A stretch of DNA of 64,000 nucleotides from Fasciola hepatica (GCA_948099385.1 CANUEZ040000024.1:22243501-22307500), one strand, 5' to 3'; positions 44,661 through 55,890 are shown, numbered from the stretch's first letter. Numbers and translations: made by a program. Notes: generated by a model not told the origin, from the letters alone.

Positions 44661-45061
44661 TAATAGTGCACAATAAATAATTTCCTGAACAAGTTAAATC
44701 TTCTGCTATTTCTCATACCCAATGCCTCAGTATGATCGTGGGTGGGTGTCTCAGGCTCCGATATGGCTACTAGTCCTGAACGCCTCTCGAAATGCTTCCA
44801 GGTGACCCTGCGTCCAACACAGCCTCTCCTCAGGAAGGCCTACTCACTGCCTTCTCGGGGCGGAGGTGTCTCCACTAAACAAAGAGGACGAAAGATAACT
44901 TCCGGCTCTCTCCACCGGGTTGGCTGACTAACAGCCAGTCTAGGGGAAATGGCTAAACCCTGATTCCAAACCAACCACGGGTGACGTTTGAGGCGTACAA
45001 CGATATGCTCACCGGAATCTGTGGCTGAGAGGTGAACTGGGCACCCAGGATGTTTAGCCTC
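44661..45061. repeat. Dispersed repeat X, module A (inverted relative to copy 1)
   Basis: 44895-45061 read as reverse complement matches 24755-24925. The left part, 44740-44890, has no counterpart in copy 1. A 'cgctgccttgcgga' block just beyond, at 45129-45142, also occurs in the 5' leader of the RTE copy at 19.36 kb (minus sense), so the repeat may be related to a LINE leader. Confidence 0.5.
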
Positions 45062-45261
45062 ATCCGAAGAGCGTATGAATTGAGCATTCAATCACCGGCT
45101 CTCAGTGGGTTATCGACCCCACATTTCGTTCCGCTGCCTTGCGGATTAAGCTTTGGATAACTGAAGGCTCCGGTTGTGGATCCCTAAGAAAACCAACTTC
45201 TTTGGCTTGGGAAACCTGGCAGTATTGCGCCCACAAACAAATAATAAACTCGGACTATCCA

Positions 45262-45320
45262 TCCCTTCCTCCCCGATTATACTACGTTTTGTTTGGCACA
45301 CAGTCTGAAATCAGGTGGGT
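45262..45320. repeat. Dispersed repeat X, module B
   Basis: Direct match to 24935-25005 with about one change in six bases. It lies 200 bases from module A. Confidence 0.55.
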
Positions 45321-45820
45321 GTGGTGAATATACATAATACATACTCATGTTGCACATGAAACGGACGGACTCCAACATCAAATCATATAGACACGTTTCT
45401 TGTGGCAGACTGGAAAACCATTCAGGTTATTCACATAGTTCAAATGCTATTTTTTAAGCCTCAATTGGAATTTACTTAGGGGCAGAGACTAGCCAACTTG
45501 GTGTGATTCTGAAGTATCCAAAGCCCATCTTGTGTCTTTTTGACTTCATTGTTAGCGCGCGTGGATTCGACTCCAACATTTGGCTCACCCGATCAGATAC
45601 GAACTATGACCTAACCAAAACTGAGAAAACGGATCTTGTCCTGGTGGTCAGCTGATGGAATCCAGTTAACTGTTAAGGGCAAGTAGTCGAGTTACATTTT
45701 CAGCTTGTATTTAGTGCTTCCGTCACATCGTGCAAATTCAACTAACATTAGCCTACATAATGAAAAGAAACATTTACGAAACTATTGTTTTAATAAATTA
45801 TGTTTCTTGCCTTGGTTTAG
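45321..45820. other. Unassigned
   Basis: AT-rich. The last 30 bases (ttaataaattatgtttcttgcc...) could serve as a branch and pyrimidine region for the exon proposed next. Confidence 0.4.
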
Positions 45821-46096
45821 ATTCAAAACGATATTCTCAATAATGAGGGCAAATCAAACCCAACGTCTCGTTCAGATAAAATGGAAGGTCTCCAGTATGA
45901 CCATTGCAAAAAGTTTATGCCGATCGACTGCACGTCCATCACGGGCTGGTGTGAGGTCTCACGTAGCTCACCACTATATAACTCCTCGTTCTGCTTTTCT
46001 CCATCACTTGATTTACCCTCTTCTGTTTCGTCTGAAACCGGCAAGTTCTTCACTTTCAGTCATAAAGCTTGTCTTCCAAATCGGTTGGAAGCTTAA
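45821..46096 (+). CDS. Candidate terminal exon of an unidentified host gene
   Basis: Open from 45821 to the TAA at 46094-46096, 91 codons, directly preceded by a good 3' splice site (cttgccttggtttag). The in-frame TAG is itself the acceptor. The residues, starting IQNDILNNEGKSNPT, are acidic and Ser-rich, then contain CSITGW-like and SSVSSETGK segments; no domain is recognised. The composition looks more like a protein than neighbouring shadow frames. All three of this frame, another plus frame (45705-46223) and one minus frame (45823-46053) are open, so the region is simply poor in stops and the call could be false. No upstream exon was found. Confidence 0.22.
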   Translation: MQNDILNNEGKSNPTSRSDKMEGLQYDHCKKFMPIDCTSITGWCEVSRSSPLYNSSFCFSPSLDLPSSVSSETGKFFTFSHKACLPNRLEA

Positions 46097-46585
46097 AAAA
46101 CGAGATTATCGGTTGATTGGAAAGCAGCCACCACTCCAGACTTCGTCTTGTAAGTGCTGTATGAAATCCGGACTGCATATCACAATCGTTTCCCACAAAA
46201 ATCACTTCACGAGACTTCGGTAAGGACTATCATGAAGCATCTCATGAAAAAAGTACTGTGCTGATGAAAAAGCTAATTCTATAATAGATTGATGACATGG
46301 TCTAGGAGGGTTGTAGAGTAGCTCATACGTAGAGCATATCAACCAACCATCAAATCAGTAACGCATTCCAAGAAGTTTCTAGTGTATCACTCGTTTGTAT
46401 TTGATATTCCCTATGTACAAGCCTGAAGATGAAATCAAAGTAATCTGGGGGAGAAAGAAGAAGTTCATCGTTACCTTAGATACACATAATGAATGCATAC
46501 GCACATAATTTCATGATTCTTGCTCACGTTGATACATGACATTTCAGTGATTTTCTGACGATCTGTGTTCTGAGGTCGCCAACTA
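46097..46585. other. Unassigned
   Basis: No feature other than the left border of the DDE transposon. Confidence 0.5.
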
Positions 46586-46589
46586 AGGT

Positions 46590-46655
46590 GTTTCACGAAG
46601 TTTAAGAAGCAGACGCTACAGTTTAAGAGCCTTGCGCTACAGTTTCAGGGCCATT
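46590..46655. repeat. Left subterminal repeats of the DDE transposon
   Basis: Consecutive units 'acgaagtttaagaagcaga', 'cgctacagtttaagagccttg' and 'cgctacagtttcagggccatt', period 21. Probable transposase binding sites, by analogy with other transposons with internal end repeats. Confidence 0.75.
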
Positions 46656-47109
46656 CATCAGCATCTCTTGCACTGACTATTCCACTCCTTGTGTAAAAAG
46701 TGGAATATTGGGTATTTTTGACTCTTACATCTGAGCAGATGTTTTATCGGGGATCAAAATTACAGAAAGTGGTACAAACAAGATTTTCGGGTGATGGTAG
46801 CACATGGTAGCACCTGAAGGCCTAAAAAGACTGAAAAACCAAAGGTACTTCAAGCGCATTAGGAAACATTCAGTTGCTATAGCATGTGGTTGCTGCTTTT
46901 CGATGTCGGTAAAACCTAGACACGTGCTTCAACCTACTCGGGGTACAACGTGATCAAGTGAGCTTGATGTGCACAAATGGCCTAATTAGGTGGTGAGATG
47001 TAATGCATCAAGCTGAATGGCACACGAGGGTGTGACAACTAACCATTGGTTTCGGCAGCTGTTGGTCGTCCGGTCAGTTTCAACCTAACATAGTGGTGTG
47101 AGAATCGAC

Positions 47110-48040
47110 AACTGTGTTATTCGTGAAACGAACAAGACAGAACGAAGATATCTACTGAGGAAGTGACAGAGGAGATAGAAATAATCCATTTGAACCCAGA
47201 AAGCGAAACTGTCAGCAACGAAGATTGCAGGCGTATTGTACAATGAGCCAGAAACAGTAACGTTTTGAAACTGGTATCTCGACATCTCGGATTCAACACT
47301 GAAACACTCAAAGGTATTGAAAAGAGTTCGAGAAAATTAGTTAAAACAAGACCTCAATAAAAGGAATTTTCGGATGATATTATCATTAATCTATGCAACA
47401 TTATGGACAAGAAGCTACCAATAACTCTAGCTAGGATTAAAATGATATTCCAGTTTGAAAGTTCCGGGCTGCACATTAGTGCGACCTCTAATGATCTACC
47501 CCATGATAACCAGGACTACAGCACGGAAATATCTACAATCCGAACTTCTGAGACAAAGCACGCCCAACATGCAAAATGGTTACAAGTGCAGAGAAGCTCT
47601 GTTACAATTTTACTTTGACAGAACCAATTACAAAGTTTGGTACTCCGGATCGATCAGACGATCTTTTAAAGGAAAACCATGTGTCAAAACCTTGCCATCA
47701 AATGAAAATGTGAACCTGAATATCACTGCCCTTGGGATGCTACATTATGAATGTCACACAAAAATAAACAACCAGGATTCCAATGGATTCTTGGAAGCAT
47801 GCTCCTCTAAGGTGAACACTGAACAGCTCAATACAGAGGTAGTGTTTATTTTTGACAATGCTCTTATACATCAACGGGCATCTGAAGCTGATTTGAAGAT
47901 TAGACATTCCGTTTTCTTCCTCCGTACAGTGCAGTTTTCAACCCCATTGAGAAGGCATTCCAATGTTTCGAAAGTTCGGTACTAGTATTTGGAAGAGAGC
48001 AGAGAAAAGCTCATGAGAGTACCCGAAGGACCGTCTGGTA
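47110..48040 (+). pseudogene. DDE transposase of the 1.75-kb element, frameshifted
   Basis: N-terminal traces at 47110-47250 include a helix-turn-helix-like segment (AKLSATKIAGVLYNEPETV). In the frame 47455-47985 the catalytic core reads FDRTNYKVWYSGSIRRSFKG (first Asp; family FIDET), then NLNITALGMLHYECH, then VVFIFDNALIHQ (second Asp). A single-base shift at about 47915 moves the rest into another frame, where FNPIEKAFQCFESS supplies the catalytic Glu. So all three acidic residues can still be found. N-terminal stops and this shift make it inactive. The enzyme would recognise the subterminal repeats and move the element to TA sites. Confidence 0.8.
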
Positions 48041-48249
48041 GAATGCATAGGTTTCTTTTATTACAAAAATTTGCCAAAAATCCATGCACGATATTGCAAT
48101 AGCTGCATGTGTTTCCTACGATAGGCACAATCTCACATTCGCACAACCATTCACAGAGCTTTTAGATTTACAGTTATGTTTCTTTTTTTGTAAAATCAAT
48201 GGTACGATTTAAATGTTTGCGAAGAACTCAATCCTTTGTGATGGATGGC

Positions 48250-48334
48250 TCCTGAACTATGACAGAAGGCTCTTAAACTGCAGATCAAGACTTCTAAGCT
48301 ATAGCGTTTGGGTCTTTAACTACGGAAAATACTG
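48250..48334. repeat. Right subterminal repeats and TIR of the DDE transposon
   Basis: In reverse complement: TIR, then 'ccgtagttaaagacccaaa', 'cgctatagcttagaagtcttg', 'atctgcagtttaagagccttc', 'tgtcatagttcaggagccatc'. These are the same units as at the left end, in inverted orientation. The open frame 48213-48482 with its LLNY/LLNC repeats is only these units read through. Confidence 0.8.
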
Positions 48335-49659
48335 TAGTTCTAGCAAGAATTCTCTGCTTTTGAACCATCTTGAATTATTAACACAGAACACTACTTATAT
48401 AGGAAGTCTGGTGACCGCATCCGAATCTTTGTGTAAGACGCGTTGGTGCAAATCATTTTCCGTAGCAGAGTCTTCTGACTGACTTTCCAGGTGCAAACTC
48501 GACTGGCTGATTTCGTCCGGTTCCCTAAGAACAAATGTTGGCAACTGATTGGTTGATTTCGTTCCTTTTTGTCACCAGCTGATTGGCTCCAGCTTTGCCA
48601 TCAGTTTTGGACTTGCGATCACGGACTGTCCGTTATCCGAGCCGTTTATTGGCGATGAGTCTGCTTTAACCCCACAATTTATAAGTGCTATTTATGCGCT
48701 GAAGTATATTTCCCGGTAAAATCGAGCTGTAGTGCACGAGTTAGGTACTTTCAGATAGTTCAGACAAATCAAATCAACCCATTCGTGCAGATTTCCATAT
48801 TAAAAAGAATAGCTGAAAAAATCTTCCTACAGTTGGATTACGCCTGCGAGGGAACAAGACCAGGTACAAGTCACACCACCTCACTCAACATCGAGACTGA
48901 CACAGAAGGTGCACTGAAGTTCCTAATTTAAAAAAATGCCTAGAAGATTTGTTGCCTCACCGGCCGTAGATTTTTTTCTATTACCGGGTCAATAACACCA
49001 TTACCACTCAGAACGCAAAGGGGCCCTCATAAGTTCTCCGGTTTCTTATTACCACCTCGCTCCGATAATAGAATGGGCCACTGAAGTTACAAAAATTAAT
49101 CCTCGTCTTATCAAGTCATGGCAAAACAGTTTCTGTGAGAAGTTGTATCAGAAATCGGTAGACAGGAGACTCTAAATGATATACGCGACTGACTTCAAAC
49201 TAGGTATACAAATTTGCACATCTACGAACAAAATAGAAGTCGGTTGAGCAAGAAATCCAATTCGTCAAGCATTAAATACCAACATCTACGCCCTCCGAAG
49301 CAATCCACTTAGTAAACTCTTGTCCCGGGGACTATACCCAATTCTCTCGTTCTCTCTGAACTACATTCGTTGATCGACGTCCTGAAGCCCAATTCCGTCA
49401 ATGGACTCAACTCGCTAAGCCTTTTCGTGTTTCTGAGAGTTGAACTGCGAACAAGGTCATAACAGTATAAACCATTGTTTTATTGGTTCACGGCAAGCAG
49501 TTCAACACCTGACCACCCTATTTTACGCCTTTTCTTGGATAGGAATATTTTTGAGGTGACTTCAAGTTCCATGCAAGATAATTTAAACAGTGAACTTGAA
49601 AAATCAAGGTTACGGATTGGTTTTTGGCAAATTTCGAAATGATACAAGAAGGAAAAATT
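48335..49659. other. Unassigned
   Basis: AT-rich; no motif-bearing frame. Confidence 0.5.
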
Positions 49660-49742
49660 GTTTACTCCGAAGGGAGTCGAACCCACATATGGAAGCCGCT
49701 CATGATTTCGTACCGCGTGTAAGCCACGAGATCAGGCCAAGG
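49660..49742 (-). repeat. tRNA-derived SINE head, family B-like
   Basis: Minus strand: A box TGGCCTGATCTCGTGG (49724-49739) and B box GGTTCGACTCC (49673-49683), 40 bases apart. The anticodon arm does not fold, so this is not a working tRNA gene. Confidence 0.55.
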
Positions 49743-50893
49743 GTGTTTTTACAAATGAATCACACTATGTACCTATCCAAATTACAATAACCTACGTGCA
49801 GCATTAAAGGTGAAGTCGTTGCCTTTCCCGCCTAATTACCATTGTGTAACATATTTCTGGATCTGACTATAATAGACCACTTCACCTAGGTGAGAACCCG
49901 TACAACCATTGAGGATAACAATTTACAGATAATAAGAGCACACGCCTTAGGCGTGTCTCGGAGTGAAGCGGTTGTGGAGTCCACATGACTTCTCATTACA
50001 ACTGAATGATCACGTGCACTGTGTTACAGTTGGATCAGTTGTTCTGTCCCTTTGTGAGACCTAAAGATACATGTGGGGGGTTTTCATCGACCGAAGGCTT
50101 TTGACCATCACTGTCTGTAAAGCCCAGCGAGGGGGGAAGTCCGTGGGACAATAGCGTAAGTAACAGTGCGGTGATGCTTCTGTTACTTGGTTCATCAATG
50201 GGGGATTTGTTGTCTCATTGGATCGGATAAGGGAGACTCCGCTTAATGGAATTCTGATTTTTATTGGAGAAAACCGCACGGGTGTCTGTTATGAATCAAC
50301 TGTTAGGAGGCACAGAACACCCGATCACTGAGTGGGTCTTTTTATGAATGAACATGAACGTGACATACAGGCACGTCTAACAAAATAGATCGATAAAAGG
50401 AAATCGATACAAAATGAGCGATTGCGGCTTCTCGAATAACCGGGCTGTACGAACACTGTTTCGTGTGAGCGTGCGCGTCCTCGGGATTGTGTGTGGGTGT
50501 GTATGTGTGTATGCATACACACAGCATCAGCTGACGGTCCGTTCAGTGTCATCCGACGACGTGGTGAATGAGCACGAATAAGAACACGAACACATTTTAG
50601 AGGATAAGTGCTTCTTGCTTTTACAGACCTCATGAGTAGCCGGTTCAAGACACTGATGAATATGGTAGCCACTCGTGACCAGTGGCGATCTTTCAGTTCT
50701 AATAAAGTCATTCCCTTTGAAAATGAATACATGAACACACACCAACACACCGTCAGACTGTGTACTCCATGTAGTACCCGGTGTCATTCAATAATTTCCT
50801 TCCTAACTCCATGCTTCTTCTCTTACCCACACACACACAGAATGAACGCCACAACAAGTAGTGTTGAAAGGAATCAACCCACCGGAATCCAGC
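49743..50893. other. Unassigned; GT-rich tract at 50487-50524
   Basis: A 141-codon minus frame (50325-50750) spans a GT/CA-rich stretch that gives His-Thr repeats; no family motif. No gene is claimed. Confidence 0.45.
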
Positions 50894-51020
50894 CGTATGA
50901 GCCTATTGGTTAACTTGTGGGACTCATGAGTCTTCACTTCTGGTTCAAGTCTCAAATCGGAACTTGTTGGTGGATATATGCACAGCCGACAGTTTTTCTA
51001 CAAAGACTGAGCACTAGTAT
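50894..51020 (+). repeat. tRNA-headed SINE, decayed (family A)
   Basis: A box TGAGCCTATTGG at 50898-50909 and B box GGTTCAAGTCTC at 50942-50953. The following 'tatatgcacagccgacag' and 'gagcacta' occupy the places of hammerhead stem I strands, but the CUGAUGA core is lost. Confidence 0.55.
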
Positions 51021-51404
51021 AGGATGGTGTTGGCACTTTTCCAGTGGAAATTGAAGCTTTGAAGCAATGAAGAATCCTTCGTTTAATAAGAAAAATGGTT
51101 ACGAACTTCTTATTAGGTTCACTCTTTCCTATATCCTCTGGTGCCACTATTGTCTGTTGATTACGCTCAATTTATAATCCGCCTTTCCTTGGCTATTGGT
51201 CTCAAATCACCCGGGTTTTTTTCGCCAATTTACGGATTAATTTTAATGAAGTGACTGTGTTCTTTGTGCCCCAGAGGAGCGAAAGTATTTTTTTTTGTAA
51301 ATTAGATCATTGCTACAACTTATTTCAATAAATGAATAGATAACCGGAACCCCTAAATCCCATACATTCTACGCCATACGTGGTTTCTTGAATATAATCT
51401 GGGT
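51021..51404. other. Unassigned
   Basis: No feature seen. Confidence 0.5.
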
Positions 51405-51436
51405 TATTTCTCACCAGACTGTGATCGATTTGCAGT

Positions 51437-51630
51437 CCGCCTGCGATTCGTGGCGAAAATTTTGGACGAAAACATTCGTCAGTGATTTTCTCTTCAGTGT
51501 AACTGCGTTAGTTCACGACGATCTGATTTGTGCATCAGGAGTGAGTGAGTGGATGCTCGCCTCTGAGGAGTTCACTGAGGAATCAAAACTGCAATTTGAT
51601 GAAAGTTCTGTGTGGGTTAATGACAGCTAA
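51437..51630 (+). CDS. Weak candidate terminal exon of an unidentified gene
   Basis: Open from the acceptor-like 'gatcgatttgcag' to the TAA at 51628-51630. The encoded segment begins SACDSWRKFWTKTF and ends in an acidic part with FTEESKLQFDESSV. The residue mix is protein-like, but no domain is recognised, no partner exon is visible, and a frame of this size is expected by chance in 64 kb. Confidence 0.15.
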
Positions 51631-52693
51631 CCTCGAAAACGATGACACTGCCGTCGCGAGTTGAGACACTTGATGTAAGTAGTATCTACAGCTGGATGGA
51701 AAAGAAAGCATACAACCGGTTTCGTTGGCGCTCTTTAGTCCATTCATCCTTATACTTGGACACTTTGTAGGTGTACCATATAAGCGTGCTTGGTGAGGGG
51801 TAATAATTGCGAAACCGATCGTGTGCTTCCGAAAATCTTTGTCCATTCATCTATAGATACTGTTTTAATCACATAACTGCGTTCTTTTATCCGGTACTAG
51901 AGTCTGCGTGGTGTAGAGGCAATACTCATCAATCACAGGAACCTCCTAAAGCATTGTCGTGCGGAATCGTAGGTCGTGAACCCCAGTGGAGGATCATTTA
52001 AGGCCCTATTAAGTAAGGTGCGTGTACGATCCGAGCCAAATCAAAGTGCTATCTGCCAACGAAGCTCAGAATTACTGTTCACAGACTCGATCAATACCGA
52101 TGAAACTGCTGAGTTTACGTTCCAAAACGAATATGGATGAAATAACGCAACTGAGTCTGCGATTTGATCGATGACATAGACACGTTTACTCACTGAAGTT
52201 GTTTACTATACCAAAACTGTCTGGAAGGAAAACACGTTGGTTTTCCTGAATTATCCCATCAAATCAATGATTCTGTTCATTATTTTGATAATAGTAATTT
52301 TTCAACCGACTAGAATACATATTATTAATTCAAGCGATATTTTGTTCGACCTTTACCACAGAGGTGGGCGTTAGGGTTCGGAATCAATCAAAAACAATTT
52401 CGTTCGGATATCAGCAGACTAGGAGCCTTATAACACTCAGTCTTTAAGGTTTGACAAATGTCGAACTGATCCATACATGTGCTAGCGGTCGTCGACTGAG
52501 GTGAGATTAAAACTAATGCGTGTACGCTACTCACCCTGTCAGGTGAGCCACCAGGAATGGTGTACACAACACGAAAGCTTGAGCGGCGTCTATGCCTTGT
52601 GCCAACGGCTTGTGCGGTATGAATCAATCCAAAATATGTCAAACTTACAAGGTGGAAATTCGTAACGAGTCAAATCAAATGAATTGTGAATTA
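51631..52693. other. Unassigned; decayed tRNA-like SINE head near 51905-51990
   Basis: 51905-51990 has an A-box-like TGGTGTAGAGGC and a B-box-like GGTCGTGAACCCC at the right distance, but is too decayed to place in a family. The rest holds nothing recognised. Confidence 0.4.
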
Positions 52694-52795
52694 GGTAATG
52701 GAAAATCCGCTTACATTTTTCGCATCCGAAAGTTCACGCCATCAGTCGAAATCCAACCGGCGACCCACTGCCTTCCGGGCAGTTATTCTACTAGC
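52694..52795 (-). repeat. tRNA-derived SINE, family C, copy 2
   Basis: Minus strand: 'gggtcgccggttggatttcgac' corresponds to the T arm of copy 1 at 20.54 kb, and 'gaaaaatgtaagcggattttccattac' in short pieces matches its tail at 20490-20520. The head is more decayed than copy 1; the acceptor part is lost. Confidence 0.7.
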
Positions 52796-53384
52796 TTTCA
52801 ATTATTTTACGATGCGGTCCATTACCTGTCATTCGCGTCCAAGCAGTTATTCACTAATGTGGCTTTTCCAAAGGACTACATGACAGCTCCAAATCGCATT
52901 CTTGAACTTATCAGTACATTTACTGGTCATCAAACTGTATCGTATTGTGGACTTCAGTAAGTTAACAAAACTCATATTTCAGTCAAAAGGAAGGAAGCGG
53001 ATCATTTTCACATTGAAATAAGGAGGAAAAGGACATACTGGAAAAAAGAAAATTTGCTTCCGTTGTGTTCGTCTTGAACATTTATGTGCTCACACGTATG
53101 CACTCTTGACCTGAATCCCGTACATTCATGGACACACACGTACACAATTGACGTTTGTCATGATTCGTCCCGGATAGCCCTGACCAATCAGATTCTGCCA
53201 AGTGTCGCACGACCTTGTACAACTAACTCCGATCGTTCACATGTCCCACGCTTTCGATTGCAGAGATAGTTAACTCACGCACTAGCATACGTGCTTACGC
53301 TTTCGCTAGCTACTCTTTACTAGCGCCTGCCATAGGCGCCTGCTGAGTACGTCCAACCACACAAGCGTAGCTTCCTTCTGCCTA

Positions 53385-53833
53385 AGCAGGGCATTGTGAA
53401 GTTGCGATAGATATTTATGCGGGATCGAATATCTAAATGCGGAACGTGCGGAGGGATGCGAGAGGCATACAGATAAGTCACGGTACATGGGAGGGATGGG
53501 GTCCGAAAGAATCTTCTCGGCGAATTTTTCACAGGCTGTAATGTGCAAATTGCACACTCTGAACATGAAAGAGAGCCTATGTGAATCAAAGAAACACGAC
53601 TGATAATGACTAAGTCGCGGTGTAGTGTGATGAAAATCCTTCTTAAGTAGACGGGGAGAAATCACTAGAGTGCAGTAGAATAAGATTGGGAGAATATATT
53701 GATGGATAAAAGAAAAGGTGACAAGTTGTATGGCACCAAAGTGTCTTAGTTTTCGAATTTGAAACGACAGTCTTTGTAGTTCTCTTACACAATCAGGAGT
53801 ATGAGAAGATCACTGTAAATTGGTTCTGATTGT
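53385..53833 (-). pseudogene. CR1-like LINE C-terminal region
   Basis: Minus sense: SPRLLKKDFHHTTPRLSHY, then CFFDSHRLSFMFRVCNLHIT and PPMYRDLSVCLSHPSARSAF. A conserved Cys/His-containing C-terminal segment of unknown role. The same segment is found at 30.9 and 33.0 kb, which allowed the nested insertion to be recognised. Confidence 0.8.
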
Positions 53834-54029
53834 AATGCTGAAGTAGTTGACCGTGTCAGCTCTGGAAACGGGGGCAGTGTTGATGATCCGTTGCTCAATG
53901 CGGTAAGAGAAACGAGAAGGGGAGAATAATACACTCAAACCATTTGGAAGTGTTGAGATGTAGTCCACGATGGAACAAAAAATTTGAGCATTGTAGAAGT
54001 TCTCGGAAAAAAGAGGTGAAGTCTTTCTG

Positions 54030-54718
54030 GTTAAGATGGATTTACAGAGCATCACGTGATCTGTGTACTTAAAGAATCGTGGGGATGATACAGTGGTCAG
54101 GTCGCTGATGTACGTGGTGAGAAGATGGCGGGAAAGGAGGGCACTCTGAAGAACACCAGAGTTGTTAGTTACGGGACTCGATAAACTTTTATCAGTTTTA
54201 GGATGTTGAGTTTTATTTGAAAAGCAGTCTTTCAGCCATGAGAGTGAAAAAGTTGGTCAGCTAAAAGATTCAAGCCTTTGAGGAAGTAGAGGACAGGGAA
54301 CCGAATCAAAAGCGGAGGAATAATCGAGGAAAATACCACTAACAGACTTCAAGCTCTTCGAAATGAAATGGCAAGCTGGAGTAGCTGCGTCCAGAGTGCA
54401 TCTGTTAAGTTTGTACACAAGATAATGGAGGTCATTGGGAACAACAAAAGAGGAAAGCAATCGGCCAAGGATAGCACCCTCGGTCAACTTGAGCGCAGAA
54501 GAAGTGATGACGACGGGGCGAAAATGATTTAACGAAATGATTGGAGTAGAAAGCTTGGAAATAGGTTCTACTGCCACGGGTTTCCAGGAGGCAGGAATAG
54601 CACCAGCATCAACAGATTCATGGATGGGGGAAATCATTATTTCTGATAGTGGACCTTCTCCAAATTGTAGAACGGTGGAGGATGAACCGTCTGAATACAC
54701 CGCAGAAGCTGATTTCAA
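54030..54718 (-). pseudogene. CR1-like reverse transcriptase, palm box mutated
   Basis: Frame 54718-54257: SWKPVAVEPISK, then LNHFRPVVITSSALKLTEG and ILGRLL, then LHYLVYKLNRC, and GIFLDYSSAFDSVP, with the first catalytic Asp. After a break, 54180-54040 has GVLQSALLSRHLLTTYISDL and then FKYTDHVML. The palm box is YTDH (codons at about 54057-54071), so the second catalytic Asp is His and the enzyme cannot work. The copy at 40.8 kb still has YTDD. Confidence 0.85.
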
Positions 54719-55273
54719 GGTTCATAGTAAGCCAGAGGCTTCTTCTGAGGAAAATGGCCCTAAATCTGAAGGAACAGAAGGATTATGGGGTGATAGGGTA
54801 TCCGATGAAGGATGAATAAAAGCAGCTTTCAGGCTTTCGGCATCTACATCGTAGTTTTATGACCGGGCCCATTGTGCACATAGAGGCCGGATTCCGTGCC
54901 AGATAAGTTTGCTATTAGTGGTACAGAAGAATCGGCGGGTAAAAGTCGTGCTCAGTCGTCGTATTTCTTGATTGCTCAAGATAGAGTATCGTTCCGCAGA
55001 AGCCTGGTGGTGTAGTTTTTAGGTATATTCTCTTTTCCTTCACATAGATTTAAGCAAGGGAAAAGCTATTCTACAGCTGTTAAAAAATACCGTCTCCATA
55101 GGACAACACAAATCAAATGCTGCACTGAGAGTCTTCGTGAATAAGTCTAGCGGGAAAAGAGAGCAATCGGAAGAAAACCACAAAGGAACAGGGGAACGAG
55201 ATCTTTGAAGAAGAGTAACGTTGGTAGGTGACGGGATTCTGAAGGTAACCTTTTTTTGTTTCATCCTGACGAC

Positions 55274-55870
55274 TCAATAGTGCGCTGAACGTGAATAAAT
55301 TTTGGGTCTGACGATAATCAGAGCGCGATAACTCGTCGAAACAATAGCTTTTATTTTTGAATGAGGATGATTGGTGATAATTCTGTCTAAAACAGCATTT
55401 CCTCCTGCTGGAGTAAGACAGGGATCACATAAGCCAGGAGCAACTAACGGATACGGAGGAACGTGATTAAAATCATCGATGGCAATGCCTGAATAGTCAG
55501 ATAATAATGGAATCATAACGGGTATAAAAGAATCAAAGAACAGGTTGAAGTCCATCTAAAAGCAAAAGGGAGCCTCGTACAGACAACTGATCATAGTTCT
55601 TCGAAAAAGTAAAAATTTAGGCTTACATTTAACTACCACGCAGTCCATACCGTCACAAGAGAAATTAAAAACAACTTTAGACTTGCCAGACGACTCGGAA
55701 TTGAAATAAGTAATCACACCACTACCTGTCTTCTTCTTGCACTGTTTTCTGTCTTGAAAAAAGCCCTCAAAATTTCACATGGAGAAAGATTTCATCTTCA
55801 GTACTTTTATTTAGCCAGGACTCTTGGGTACAGGTCACACATTTGTTCGTGTTAATCCGGGAACTCGGGA
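55274..55870 (-). pseudogene. CR1-like endonuclease
   Basis: Minus sense. The N-terminal strand QESWLNKSTEDEIF (metal-binding Glu at the family's 'TETWL') is followed by a poorly kept middle. After a stop at 55556 the second half has SGIAIDDFNHVPPYPL (catalytic DFN), and GGNAVLDRIITN with Asp. The closing S-D-H motif reads SYR, so the active site is incomplete. The enzyme would nick the target for LINE insertion. Confidence 0.75.
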
Positions 55871-55890
55871 CACTGGTTAGAAACGACTTC

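Larger units (their letters stand above)
46586..48334 (+). mobile_element. DDE DNA transposon of the Tc1/mariner-IS630 superfamily, 1.75 kb, TA-flanked
   Basis: Both borders are recognisable. The left end (AAGGTGTTTCACGAAG) and the reverse complement of the right end (CAGTATTTTCCGTAGTT) are alignable TIRs, each preceded by TA (46584-46585 and 48335-48336), the expected target duplication of this superfamily. Inside each end, about 21-bp units of the form 'cgctacagtttaagagccttg' are repeated: two to three at 46590-46655, three to four (inverted) at 48250-48325. The transposase lies between on the plus strand. A 120-bp deletion derivative is found at 57016-57135. Confidence 0.85.
52945..55890 (-). 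mobile_element. CR1-like LINE, most complete copy, inactivated
   Basis: From right to left: endonuclease N-terminus at about 55870 (CTQESWLNKSTEDE), endonuclease C-terminus at 55555-55274, linker 55264-55040, RT 54718-54030, C-terminus 53830-53390, 3' untranslated end at 53050-52945. About 330 bases of unrelated sequence (53051-53383) replace roughly 85 bases found in the other 3' ends. Stops and shifts separate all domains. The three shorter CR1 ends in the window match its last ~450 bases closely. Confidence 0.85.

Noticed and set aside
45705..46223. 172-codon plus frame, longest non-transposon frame in the area
   Set aside because: Basic, motif-free and out of frame with the splice-supported candidate; open because the region is stop-poor.
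48213..48482. 89-codon frame with LLNY/LLNC repeats, looking like a repeat protein
   Set aside because: The periodicity comes from the 21-bp subterminal repeats of the DDE transposon.
50325..50750. 141-codon minus frame
   Set aside because: Crosses a GT/CA-rich tract; no family motif, and similar-length frames overlap on the other strand.
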